Shown here piece after piece: positions 23,668 to 32,994 of a stretch of 58,063 bases of DNA (its first letter is position 1; each line of letters begins with the position of its first letter). Origin of the DNA: Novosphingobium sp. GTDB taxonomy: Bacteria; Pseudomonadota; Alphaproteobacteria; Sphingomonadales; Sphingomonadaceae. The DNA lies in the NCBI GenBank assembly GCA_017745295.1, contig JAGHZR010000026.1, positions 1-58,063 of the forward strand, given 5' to 3'. Below the pieces are notes generated by a model that saw only the letters and a program-made list of their open reading frames with translations, did not search any database and was not told the origin of the DNA. The position numbers were made by a program, and so were the translations under genes.

Positions 23668-26129
23668 GCGAAAGAGACAGAGCCGGGGAATGCGCTGCCG
23701 TTCAACTGGGTGATGCACTTGATTTGTGGGCGGGCCTGAAGGCGGCGTTCCCATCCACGGAGATTCCCTGGCAGGCGGTGCCAGGGCGGCCGACCCGAAC
23801 GGAACGTTTCCACCTGCCGAGCGATCGTGTCAGTTGGGGGAAACCCACTTTGTCTTTCCACGAGGACGTGGGCGATCTTCTAAGCCATATCTTCGATTAC
23901 AGCGTCGTGCCTATGCCCGGGCTGGATGGTCCGTTACAGGTCACGGCGGGGGGGCTGATGACCACGTTCTCACTACGGAATCTGGAACAACGCCTGTGTA
24001 TGGATCTTACCGTTCGTCCGGCCCCGGCGCATCTCCTGCTGCGTATCGCCGGGCTGCGCGCGACCGATTACTATACGCCGGAGTGGCAGGGAGCGAACCG
24101 CAAGACCCGGATTGAGGAATGGCTTACCCCCGAAGGCCGCGCTGCGATGGCGCGCCTCCGGGTGGGCATCCGTCGTTGCGGTAGCGAGTTTCACGGGGAT
24201 GTCACGGCGCGGCAAGCGCAAAGATATATCGACTACTTCGCTGAGATGGGCACACACGTCGTTCGTTCGCTCACTTGCGGCGGTCTTCTTTTTCAGGTCT
24301 TCGAGGTCAATGCAGACCTGCTCGGATCGCTGCGCGGGATTTTCGGATCGACCGGGCAGGGCGGGACTATCCTTGCGCAGGGTATGGATCACCTTGTCCG
24401 CGAACCCTGGGTGAGGCGTGCCAGCCCGATCCTGTCAGCGGATGAAGGCACGCAAGCGGAGCAAGTCTGTCGGAGCGAAATCTGGCAGAGCGGAGAGAAC
24501 GGCACCCGATCCGCGCTTCTATCGCAGAAGGTGATGCCATCCCGTGGGTATTCTGCTGTACTCGACATGCTTCCTGCCTCCAGCATCATCGGTGCCAGTT
24601 TCGCAAGCCAGGCCCTTTACCTGGAGGACTATCGCGCCGATGCTTGGACCCGCATCATGAGGGCGGGTCTCAATCGGCGGTTTTCTGGTATTCGCTCGAC
24701 GGGGTGGCGGAAGCGCATTAGCCACCCCGTGGAAAGTTTTCTCGGCAGTGCTGGACTTGTCGGTGACGAGGCGCTTTGCAAAGCGGCTGATGCGATGCTT
24801 CTGCCACTCGTTTTCTCGCTCGATGTCCGAAAGCCGGCTCGCGTTGCGTTGCCGCCAGAGAACTGCCTGGTTCTTTTTGCCGGTACCGATCCCCATGATG
24901 GCGCTCCTGGCGAACTGGAGCTTGACTGCGGTGGTTTCGATCCGAGCCGTCTTGCCATAGCATTCGTGGACGGGGCGATCTGCGTAACGGATGCTGGCGG
25001 CTTGCGGTCCTGTCTCGTCGAGGGCCTCTGGCTGCATCCCTCCAGCGCGGGCAAGCCGGATGCCCTTTTGCCTGCATCTTCTCCCGATGCGGTCGTGCTG
25101 GCGGAGCATCAACCGCTCTTGATCTCCTACGCCCGGTTGATGGGGCTTCTGCAAGGGGAGGGCTTTCCGCAGGAGATTGCCCGGGCGATGGGCCGTGCTT
25201 CGCTATGGCTTGCCAAGGCTGCTGCGAACGACGGGCGTCTCGAGGCTCTCAGATGGAACGCCATTCAGTCCGCTCGCGGGGCGGGGCGGATGGACGCACG
25301 TTCCGTGGCGCTCGATAGGGTACGGAACGGAGAGCTGGCTCGCTTGCTGGAAGTCTGTATCGATCTTCTGGCCATGCCTGCGCACGGCACCATGCTTGAG
25401 CAAGCCGTTCGCGCGGCAGGGCGCAGGTTCGAGGCATTTTACCGAGCCTTGCTGCAGAGGCAGGATCTGTCGGAATTGGACCGGCGGTGCCGTGTTGCAG
25501 GAGAGAATGTGCATCGGTGCCTTGTCGGTCTCGGCCAGACGCGAGGTTTGCCTCCGACAGCCTGCGCATTACTGGTTCAGGGTACGAACCTGTCCATGCC
25601 GCCCGAGGAAGAGGTGCTTCCGCACCGCCTTCTGGCGGATGGTCATGCCGAAGCAGACGTTGCGAATGCCGTTCTGGCGCTGCGATCGTGCTACACGGAA
25701 TCCAGGGCCATTGTGATGGCGATGCAGGAGGGGGAAAGCGCAGCTGCCGATCTGCTCGAACGGGAGATTCTCGACTGCGGTGAAGGGCCTGAGAATCCTG
25801 CGCTCTATCTTCTGGCCGCTTTGGAGAAGCTTTGCGAAAGCCCCGCGGAAATCGACGCGAACGCTTTCACTTTGCTGATACGCGAGACGGGTGAACTTAA
25901 GGCGCTTCGTGGCCAGCTGCGCATCCTGCACCGCTCGCGGACGATGTCGGAAGGCGCCGGCAGGGATGGTCCTCAGCTTTCCAGGCTGCTCCTCATGCTG
26001 GAGGCTCTGGATATTTGCCGGGCAGTGGGTATCGATCCGGTTCCGCTGGATAATCTGGCGCCCAGCGTGATGGCAGCCCGGATAGAAGGGGTATTGTCGG
26101 AAATTACCGCGTGTCATCAGTGCGCTTGA
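23664..26129 (+). CDS. MACPF-like protein with C-terminal helical domain
   Basis: The 821-residue product has an N-terminal half paralogous to the giant protein's MACPF region: LSFHEDVGDLLSHIFDYSV parallels ITLHESAQSLVSMLYDYDV, and the signature M195-G196-T197-H198 sits at exactly the same residue number and is followed by LTCGGLLFQVF. ASSIIGASFASQALYLEDY parallels the giant's AEIIGESYQMQSFSCFAQV. The C-terminal half (about 400-821) is Ala/Leu/Arg-rich and mostly helical, with no family I recognise. It lacks the TULIP and hairpin modules. The four-base ATGA overlap with the preceding gene indicates coupled synthesis. It ends convergently, overlapping the ketosynthase gene by 26 bp. It may be a partner or accessory pore subunit. 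Confidence 0.66.
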   Translation: MSERDRAGECAAVQLGDALDLWAGLKAAFPSTEIPWQAVPGRPTRTERFHLPSDRVSWGKPTLSFHEDVGDLLSHIFDYSVVPMPGLDGPLQVTAGGLMTTFSLRNLEQRLCMDLTVRPAPAHLLLRIAGLRATDYYTPEWQGANRKTRIEEWLTPEGRAAMARLRVGIRRCGSEFHGDVTARQAQRYIDYFAEMGTHVVRSLTCGGLLFQVFEVNADLLGSLRGIFGSTGQGGTILAQGMDHLVREPWVRRASPILSADEGTQAEQVCRSEIWQSGENGTRSALLSQKVMPSRGYSAVLDMLPASSIIGASFASQALYLEDYRADAWTRIMRAGLNRRFSGIRSTGWRKRISHPVESFLGSAGLVGDEALCKAADAMLLPLVFSLDVRKPARVALPPENCLVLFAGTDPHDGAPGELELDCGGFDPSRLAIAFVDGAICVTDAGGLRSCLVEGLWLHPSSAGKPDALLPASSPDAVVLAEHQPLLISYARLMGLLQGEGFPQEIARAMGRASLWLAKAAANDGRLEALRWNAIQSARGAGRMDARSVALDRVRNGELARLLEVCIDLLAMPAHGTMLEQAVRAAGRRFEAFYRALLQRQDLSELDRRCRVAGENVHRCLVGLGQTRGLPPTACALLVQGTNLSMPPEEEVLPHRLLADGHAEADVANAVLALRSCYTESRAIVMAMQEGESAAADLLEREILDCGEGPENPALYLLAALEKLCESPAEIDANAFTLLIRETGELKALRGQLRILHRSRTMSEGAGRDGPQLSRLLLMLEALDICRAVGIDPVPLDNLAPSVMAARIEGVLSEITACHQCA

Positions 26130-27342
26130 AGACGATAGAAACATAATGCCCGCCGAATGCGAATGAATTCGACAGGGCATACTGCGCCTGCATCGCGGAC
26201 GGCCTGTTGCGGTCCGGGTCGCGTTCGGCCGAAGTAGCGGTACCGAACCGAACGGGCCATGGTGCCTCCTGTCTCTGGAGCGCCAGTATGCTTGCCGCCG
26301 CTTCCAGCGCACTTGCAGCGCCCATGCAGTGGCCGATGGCCGCCTTGCACGCGGTGATCGCCACGATGCCATCGCTCTTCCCGAACAGGTCTTCAATCGC
26401 ATTGCGTTCGAGAGCATCGTTCAGTTCGGTAGCCGTGCCGTGGGTGTTGATATGCGCGACATCCTCCGCAGCGATGCCTGCATCCTTCATGGCAGCCCGC
26501 ATGGCACCCGTCATGCCGCGAAGGCTCGGCCGGGTCAGCGTCGGCGTATCCGACACGACGCCCGATCCGCATACTTCCGCCAGAATGGGGGCGCCGCGAG
26601 CGAGGGCGTGCTCCTCGTTTTCAAGCACGAGAACTGCGGCGCCCTCACCGATCACGAAACCCTTCCGATCCGGGCAGAAGGGGCGCATCACGCCATGGGT
26701 CATGTTGGTTTCCGGAGTCATGACGGACAAGGCGTCCCAAGCGGCAAACAGCGCCGAGGACGGAAAAGCTTCCGCTCCGCCGACAAGGCAGATGTCCATG
26801 TCGCCGTCCCGCACCGCGCGGGCGCCCTGGGCTATGGCATGGGCGGAAGCGGCGCAGGCCGCGCTATGGGCCGCAGAGGCTCCTTGCAAGCCATATCGCA
26901 AACAGAGTGCTGCGGTGGGCGCGTTCAGCATCATCTTGACGATCGACGTGGGGCGCAGCCGCTCCTTGCGTGCCATCCTCAAAACCGAATCCTGTATCGC
27001 GTCTCCCGGGCCGAATGCGCAGCCCATCATGGTGCCGGTCACGGCCGCAATTTCCCGGTGATCCAGGCCAGCATGACGGAGTGCCTCATCGGCTGCTGCC
27101 ATGGCCATGAGGCTGACGCGATCATGGAACTGGCGTTCCGATTTGCGGATCAGGTCGTCACCGGAAAAGCCGTCAATCTGGGCTCCGTAATGGCAGTTCA
27201 ACGCATCGGTATCGATGCTCTCTATGCGGCGAATGCCCGATCGAGCCGAGAAGAGTCCCTTCTCGAACGCTTCCCTGCCTGCGCCATAAGCGGATAGGAC
27301 ACCCATGCCGGTTACGAAAACCCGGCGCGCACGGCCATTCAT
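26104..27342 (-). CDS. FabF-like beta-ketoacyl-ACP synthase
   Basis: This 412-residue discrete ketosynthase has an intact thiolase-fold catalytic triad: C163 in SAACAAS, H301 in NTHGTATELND and H338 in AAIGHCMGAAS, with the conserved K333. It should extend an acyl-ACP by condensation with malonyl-ACP. NSFAFGGHYVS near the C-terminus is the FabF glycine-rich loop (normally FGFGGTN), here FAFGGHY, which departs from housekeeping FabF and suggests a specialised pathway. Its ATG overlaps the ACP stop codon by four bases, so ACP and KS are co-translated. It is the last gene of the leftward PKS operon and ends convergently with the 821-residue MACPF gene. Confidence 0.88.
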   Translation of the reverse strand: MNGRARRVFVTGMGVLSAYGAGREAFEKGLFSARSGIRRIESIDTDALNCHYGAQIDGFSGDDLIRKSERQFHDRVSLMAMAAADEALRHAGLDHREIAAVTGTMMGCAFGPGDAIQDSVLRMARKERLRPTSIVKMMLNAPTAALCLRYGLQGASAAHSAACAASAHAIAQGARAVRDGDMDICLVGGAEAFPSSALFAAWDALSVMTPETNMTHGVMRPFCPDRKGFVIGEGAAVLVLENEEHALARGAPILAEVCGSGVVSDTPTLTRPSLRGMTGAMRAAMKDAGIAAEDVAHINTHGTATELNDALERNAIEDLFGKSDGIVAITACKAAIGHCMGAASALEAAASILALQRQEAPWPVRFGTATSAERDPDRNRPSAMQAQYALSNSFAFGGHYVSIVFKRTDDTR

Positions 27343-27605
27343 TCCCCGGAGGCCTGCTGCACCGTGCGGTTCTTCAGAATTTCGTGCTCCAGAAGGCGCA
27401 GGACATCACCCAGATTGCCAAGTTCGTTCTTGTGTTCCTGCATTTCGAACATGATCGATACATCGAATTTTTCCTCGATCTCGAACATGATTTCGACAAA
27501 GTCCAGAGAGTCTATCTGCAAGTCGATCAGGGTCTTGCTATCCTGAAGTTCGTCAGGAGAGGTGTCCAGATATTCTGCGATGATATTGAGAAGTTCTTCC
27601 TTCAT
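27339..27605 (-). CDS. Discrete acyl carrier protein
   Basis: This 88-residue acidic four-helix ACP has the phosphopantetheine site Ser33 in DLQIDSLDFVE, and it would carry the growing chain for the adjacent ketosynthase. The ATG at 27605 follows AGGGA at eight bases. An upstream in-frame reading would add 46 unconserved residues from an AT-rich gap (27606-27739, 134 bp, no gene seen, possibly a promoter or processing site). It lies between the type I PKS and the FabF-like KS on the same strand. Together the three could build a polyketide or unusual fatty acid. Confidence 0.9.
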   Translation of the reverse strand: MKEELLNIIAEYLDTSPDELQDSKTLIDLQIDSLDFVEIMFEIEEKFDVSIMFEMQEHKNELGNLGDVLRLLEHEILKNRTVQQASGE

Positions 27606-27739
27606 CGAGTTGTCCCTGGAATGGTGTCGATTAAATGATTTTAATCGCCGGAAAACAATGGTTTTTGGATTGTAGATCGAAATTGCACTGCTGCAAGCAG
27701 AAGCTGTATTGCTGATTTGACAATTTTTGGGTTGCAAGA

Positions 27740-30700
27740 TCATTCATGTCTTGTGTGCTTCCAAGGCAACCTGCCGATGATCTGAATGGCGATGTGACTC
27801 AGGCTCTGGCCCCCGATCAAAGCGGTAATGGGCAGGGAAATCCCGATGTCGCGGCTGATCAGAAGCTGGAATTCGACGGCTGCCAGCGAATCCAGTCCTG
27901 CCCGCGATACCGGCATGTCCTTCGCAATATGCCCGGTGGAGCATTTGAGGACTTGCGCAAGCAGGCCGCGCAGTTGATCGGCCAGCCATCGTGCCTGCGC
28001 GTCGGACGGCAACCGCGCAAGCTCTGCCAGAATGTCTTTACCGGGTTCGGAGAGGACCCCCGCCATCAGTTCCTGCATTCTGTCCGTGGCTGCGCAGCGT
28101 GGATCATAGCGGATCCATTTTTCCCCCGTGATCCCGGCGGAAAGGCCCACTTGCGTCAGATCGGCCGCCATTGCTGCCCCCAGACCGGCCAGAGCAGCGG
28201 ACATTGGCATCGGTGCAAGCCCGGCTGCAGCAAGGTGCGCCGCCACAGCGGGATCGGATGCCATTCCGGCGCCAGCAATGGCGCCGAAATTGATACTCAG
28301 TCCCGGAAGCCCCGCTGCTCTTCTCGACCAAGCAAGCCCGTCGAGATAGGCATTGGCTGCCGCATAATTGGCCTGCCTGGGATTGCCGATCAACGCACTG
28401 AGCGATGATGCCATGACAAAATGGTCAAGGGGCAGAGCAATACTGGCGTGGTGGAGCAAGTCCGCCAGTTCCGCTTTCGGTTCGAGGACCGCGTGCAAGT
28501 CGTTTTCCGACATGGACATGGCCGGAACATCGAAAGTCGTACCGGCCCAGTGGAAAATGCCGGACAACGGTGCCTGCGAACCGGCAAGGCGCTCCACCAG
28601 TTCCCGAATGCCACGCTCATCCGCGCGTTCGATCTGTTCGATCGAAAGTTGCGTCCCGTGATCCGCCAGTTCGCGGGTCAGCGGCGCAATGCTGGATGGT
28701 GACGGCCGTTGGCGGCTGGTCAAGACGACATGGCCGGCACCATGGCGAGCCAGCCATGCGGCAAGTTGCCGACCGAAACCGCCGAGACCACCGGTAATCA
28801 GATAGGTTCCCGAGCGCCGCAAGCCGATGGCTTTGGAGGCGGCACCGGCAAGCGAGATGGTCTTCAATCGAGGCACGAGCCGTCGACCGCCGCGCAAGGC
28901 GATTTCGCTGCTGGAAAGGTTGGCGGACACTTCACGCGCGACAGCCTCATGCCACGCTTCGCCGGGCGTGACGTCGATCATTGTTGCGCTGGTTTCGGCG
29001 ATCTCGTTGTAGAGCGTCCGGCCCAACCCCCAGAATGCGGCCTGATCGGGGGACGGCGGGGAACTGGGGAATGTAGCAGGCTGTGCATTGCGGGTGACGA
29101 TGTAGACCCGCCCCCCGGCAGGCGATGTGCATTTCGCCAGCACGGCGGCCATACGGTCGGCGATTGGCGCAGGCCCGTCAGGAATGAGCATGACCGTTGC
29201 ATCGGCATTTCCATCGGTCACGGGATTTGCGCCGGTCGCCTCGATAGCGCTGCGCAGCAGGGGCGCGTCCTGATCCGATGATCGGATCGCAATCCGCCGA
29301 TGGGCGCTGTCGGAAACCTCGGCCATGGCTTCTTGCCAGTCGAGAGCCAGCGCCAGTTCCGGCAGTTTGCTTGTCTCTGTGCGCGGCCGCAAGGGGCGTG
29401 CCGCGACGTTTTCGAATTCTGCCAGACAATGACCGGCAGAACTGACGAAACGGGCATAGAAGCAAAGCCCTTCGCCGGTGTCGTCCTGCAAGGTTATCCA
29501 GACCCATGCCGTGGAAGGCAAAGGTGCGTGGAGGCGATAGGCGCGGATCGAGACGGGAACATAGGGTTCGCAGGTGGTCGACAGCGCCAGGGCCGCTTGA
29601 AACATACCGTCGACAAGGCAGGGCGCGATGCTTGCTCCGTTCGTTGCCGAACCCGCGCCGGATGCCGTTAATTGTGCGAGTAGGCTCTTGCCGTCTGCGG
29701 CGAGAGAGAGCCTTTTCACCACCTGGAAGGCTGGGCCGTGATCGATGCCCAGCGCGGCGAGCCGCCTGCCATGTTCCTGTGGGCAGAGAGGATGCGGTGC
29801 GGCGCGCGCCAGTTCGAGTATCGAGGTGGGGGCGGGTGCCGCCTGCGGATCGCCGATACTTGCCTTGAGAACGCAAGTCGCCTCCAGCGGGGAGGCGGGG
29901 TCGTGAATGAGTGTTTCCAGCTTGCCGCCGACGTGCCTGGTAGCCAGGGCCTGTCCCGATTTTCGGTTGATGGGGGACGGGTTTTCAAAGCGTATGTCGG
30001 CAAGTGCTGTCGTCTTCAGTCCAGGCGTGAGGGTCAGCGCGGCCTGAAGTGCTGCTTCCAGGGCCGCCGCGCCGGGCAGGATGGCAACGCCTTCGATCCT
30101 GTGCTCGCCCAGGAATGCGAAAGCCTCTCGGTTGAGGTCTGCCGCCCATACTTGCGGCATGATGGACTGCTCTGCCCATGGAGTACATTCGGCCGGGCGC
30201 AACCTGTCCCGGCGTTGCACTTCGGTTTCGTGCCAGAAGCGCTGTCGTCGCCAACCCCGATTGGGAAGATCGATGACTTTTCCTGTCGGTGTAATGCGTT
30301 GCCAATCCAATCGCCCGCCGCTTTTGTAAAAGCGGATCAATGCCTCGCGGAAAGCCAGTTGCTCGTCCTGGCTTTCGGCTTGAATTGGGATTACCCGGAT
30401 TTCATGCGCATTTGCGCTTGCGACTTGAGCGATGGATCGATGCAAAGCCGGGCGAGGGCCGATTTCGATGCAGTGCGTGGCACCTGAATTGAAAGCGGTT
30501 TCGAGCGCATCCTGAAAGCGAACGGGTTCACGCACGTTCCTGGACCAGTAGGCGGCGTCCATGATCTCATGGCCCATGCCCGAGATCGTTTTTCCGGTCA
30601 CGCTGGATATCAGCGGAAGGGTGGTTTGGCTCGGTCTCAATCGCTCCAGCCGGACGGCAAGCGGTGCGAGGATCGGATCCATGTCGGCACTGTGATAGGC

Positions 30701-32857
30701 GATGTCGACGGAAAGGCGGCGATGGGGTGACTTGCGTGAAGCCAGCACTGCTTCTGCCAGCTTCAGAACCTTGGCCGGGCCAGCAAAAGTGGTGGAGCGC
30801 GGCGCGTTGAGAGCGGCGATCTCAAGTTGTGGGACCAGAGAGCACAGTTCCCGAGCCTCTTGAGCGCCGATCGCGGCGGCCAGCATTCCCCCGCGCCCGG
30901 CGCGCAGATGTTGCAGTTCGGATCTGGCCCAGCAGATCTCTACGGCTTGTGTGAGGGACAGATGTCCTGTGCAATAGGCCGCGGCGACTTCTCCCGCCGA
31001 ATGGCCGAGGCAGATATCCGGATCGATGCCATAGGTGCTCAGCAATCGCGCCATGCCGACCTGGAATGCGAAGTTGAGTGGTTGCATCGCCAGAGTATCG
31101 GTCCATGCAGCGTCTGTTTCCGGCCGGATCATGGCTTCGATCAGCGAGAAGCCAGACATCGGTTGAAAGATGCTGTCCAACTCCTCGATCGTCTTTCGGA
31201 ACGTGGGTTCCGCGGCCCAGAGCGAGCGGCCCATGCCCCAATGCTGCGGCCCCATCCCGGAGAATACAAACAATGTGCGGGAGCGTGTTTCGTGGTCGAC
31301 AGCTCGGTTCAATGCGTCATTCTTGCCGATTGATGCGGTACGTATCCTGCCGGCGATCGCACCGGGCGTGTCGCCCGGCTCGACCCAGACGGCGGTCCGA
31401 ACGGGCTGATGTCTGCGACGCAAGGCAAGCGTGTAGCGAAGGTCCCCAAGCGGGATCCCGGCCTCGATCTCGTCCGCAAGCCGCCCTAGCCACTCCGAGA
31501 GGACCTTGCCCGACTGGGCGGAAAGCGGAAGCAGGAACCCCTCACATGCTGGTTTCGGCGGTCGTTCGCTTTTGACCGCAAGGGGAGGGAGGCTCACGAT
31601 CGCATGGGCCATGCTGCCGCCATAGCCGAAGGCATTCACGCCGATCCGGTGAATTTCCAGGGGTTCCGGATTCAAGGGCAGGCGCAGATTGAGAGCCTTG
31701 AACGGGATGCCCGGGCTGGGTTGCCCGGCCATCGGTTGCGGAGGAACAAGCCCGGATTGGAGGATCAGAAGGGCTTTGATGATCCCGGCAATGCCGGCAG
31801 CGGCCTCCAGATGGCCGATGTTGGCCTTTACCGAACCGATGGGAAGGGAGCCGTGTCGAGCGGCTCGACCATAGACGGAACCTATCGATCCGGCCTCGAT
31901 CCGGTCGCCTTGAGCTGTTCCCGTCCCATGAGCCTCTACATATCCGATTTGCGAAGCCTCCAGGCCGGCTTCCGTCAACACGCGGCGCATCAGATCCACC
32001 TGAGCCGTGCCGTTCGGCAAGGATATCCCGGCAGTCCGGCCACCATGGCCGGTGCCGATACCCTCAATCACCCCCCATATCCGATCATTGTCGGCACGAG
32101 CCTGATCGAGAGGTTTCAGGACGATCATGCCGCAACCCTCGCCGCGTCCGTAGCCATCGGCGAGACTGGAGAAAGGCTTGGACCGCCCGTCGATAGCGAG
32201 CAAGCCGGCTGCGGACATGGCGATGTGATATTCGGGGCGAAACATGAAGCTGACCCCTCCCACCAGAGCCATGCGACAGGCACCGGACCTGAGGTCCCCG
32301 ACGGCTGCCGCCAAGGCGGTGAGGCTTGAAGCGCAGGCCGTGTCGACAGTGAGGCTCGGCCCGCGCAGATCGAGCGCATAGGACAGCCGGTTCGCGAGCA
32401 TCGTCAGGGTCGAACCTGCTGCGGAAAAGCGGTCCAATCCGCTGCGTGCCTGGGCGGAAAACTGGTTGAGCAGGTGATCGGCGGTAAACCCCCCGATATA
32501 GACGCCGACAGGTTTCCCCGAAAGTGCAAGAGGGTCCATGCCAGCACGTTCCAGCGCTTCCCACGCAACTTCGAGAACCAGTCGTTGCTGCGGATCGAGG
32601 GAAGATATCTCGTCGGCCGGCAGGGCAAGTACGTCCGGATCGAAATCCCGATACTCGTAGTCGAGGAACGAGCCTCTTCCGCAAGTCGTTTTCCCGGCAG
32701 CAATGTCATTGCTGAAGAAGGCGGGATTGCTCCATCGGTCAGCAGGGATATCGTCGCTGAACTCATCCCCGGTCAGAAGCTGTTCGAAAAATTCATCAGG
32801 CGATTGCGCGTTGCCCGGAAAGCGGCACTGCATACCAACGACCGCGATCTGTTTCAT
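27740..32857 (-). CDS. Type I polyketide synthase, KS-AT-DH-KR-ACP
   Basis: The 1705-residue single-module PKS has all core catalytic residues. KS (1-425): C175, H310, H349. AT (525-830): S620 in GHSAG and H722. DH (910-1165): H919-x3-G-x4-P, GIDHGPAF and D1083. KR (1175-1560): nucleotide loop GGLGGFG (1356-1362), S1485, Y1498, N1502. ACP (1625-1695): S1657 in GLDSL. There is no enoylreductase, methyltransferase or thioesterase. This order resembles iterative 6-MSAS-like and fungal-type partially reducing enzymes. The AT motif before H722 reads IAYH, neither HAFH (malonyl) nor YASH (methylmalonyl). The ATG at 32857 has only a weak ribosome site. It follows the autotransporter gene on the same strand after 137 bp. 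Product unknown. Confidence 0.93.
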   Translation of the reverse strand: MKQIAVVGMQCRFPGNAQSPDEFFEQLLTGDEFSDDIPADRWSNPAFFSNDIAAGKTTCGRGSFLDYEYRDFDPDVLALPADEISSLDPQQRLVLEVAWEALERAGMDPLALSGKPVGVYIGGFTADHLLNQFSAQARSGLDRFSAAGSTLTMLANRLSYALDLRGPSLTVDTACASSLTALAAAVGDLRSGACRMALVGGVSFMFRPEYHIAMSAAGLLAIDGRSKPFSSLADGYGRGEGCGMIVLKPLDQARADNDRIWGVIEGIGTGHGGRTAGISLPNGTAQVDLMRRVLTEAGLEASQIGYVEAHGTGTAQGDRIEAGSIGSVYGRAARHGSLPIGSVKANIGHLEAAAGIAGIIKALLILQSGLVPPQPMAGQPSPGIPFKALNLRLPLNPEPLEIHRIGVNAFGYGGSMAHAIVSLPPLAVKSERPPKPACEGFLLPLSAQSGKVLSEWLGRLADEIEAGIPLGDLRYTLALRRRHQPVRTAVWVEPGDTPGAIAGRIRTASIGKNDALNRAVDHETRSRTLFVFSGMGPQHWGMGRSLWAAEPTFRKTIEELDSIFQPMSGFSLIEAMIRPETDAAWTDTLAMQPLNFAFQVGMARLLSTYGIDPDICLGHSAGEVAAAYCTGHLSLTQAVEICWARSELQHLRAGRGGMLAAAIGAQEARELCSLVPQLEIAALNAPRSTTFAGPAKVLKLAEAVLASRKSPHRRLSVDIAYHSADMDPILAPLAVRLERLRPSQTTLPLISSVTGKTISGMGHEIMDAAYWSRNVREPVRFQDALETAFNSGATHCIEIGPRPALHRSIAQVASANAHEIRVIPIQAESQDEQLAFREALIRFYKSGGRLDWQRITPTGKVIDLPNRGWRRQRFWHETEVQRRDRLRPAECTPWAEQSIMPQVWAADLNREAFAFLGEHRIEGVAILPGAAALEAALQAALTLTPGLKTTALADIRFENPSPINRKSGQALATRHVGGKLETLIHDPASPLEATCVLKASIGDPQAAPAPTSILELARAAPHPLCPQEHGRRLAALGIDHGPAFQVVKRLSLAADGKSLLAQLTASGAGSATNGASIAPCLVDGMFQAALALSTTCEPYVPVSIRAYRLHAPLPSTAWVWITLQDDTGEGLCFYARFVSSAGHCLAEFENVAARPLRPRTETSKLPELALALDWQEAMAEVSDSAHRRIAIRSSDQDAPLLRSAIEATGANPVTDGNADATVMLIPDGPAPIADRMAAVLAKCTSPAGGRVYIVTRNAQPATFPSSPPSPDQAAFWGLGRTLYNEIAETSATMIDVTPGEAWHEAVAREVSANLSSSEIALRGGRRLVPRLKTISLAGAASKAIGLRRSGTYLITGGLGGFGRQLAAWLARHGAGHVVLTSRQRPSPSSIAPLTRELADHGTQLSIEQIERADERGIRELVERLAGSQAPLSGIFHWAGTTFDVPAMSMSENDLHAVLEPKAELADLLHHASIALPLDHFVMASSLSALIGNPRQANYAAANAYLDGLAWSRRAAGLPGLSINFGAIAGAGMASDPAVAAHLAAAGLAPMPMSAALAGLGAAMAADLTQVGLSAGITGEKWIRYDPRCAATDRMQELMAGVLSEPGKDILAELARLPSDAQARWLADQLRGLLAQVLKCSTGHIAKDMPVSRAGLDSLAAVEFQLLISRDIGISLPITALIGGQSLSHIAIQIIGRLPWKHTRHE

Positions 32858-32994
32858 GATTTCGGAGAAGCCTCTGTCCGAGCGTCGATTGCCGAAGTGG
32901 CGCCAGTCTGGACGTATGCGCGGCGGCGGTGGCCTTGCGCCGTATCAAGTCCACCGCCTTTGCTTTACGCAATGTCATAGCCACCATCGATGGG

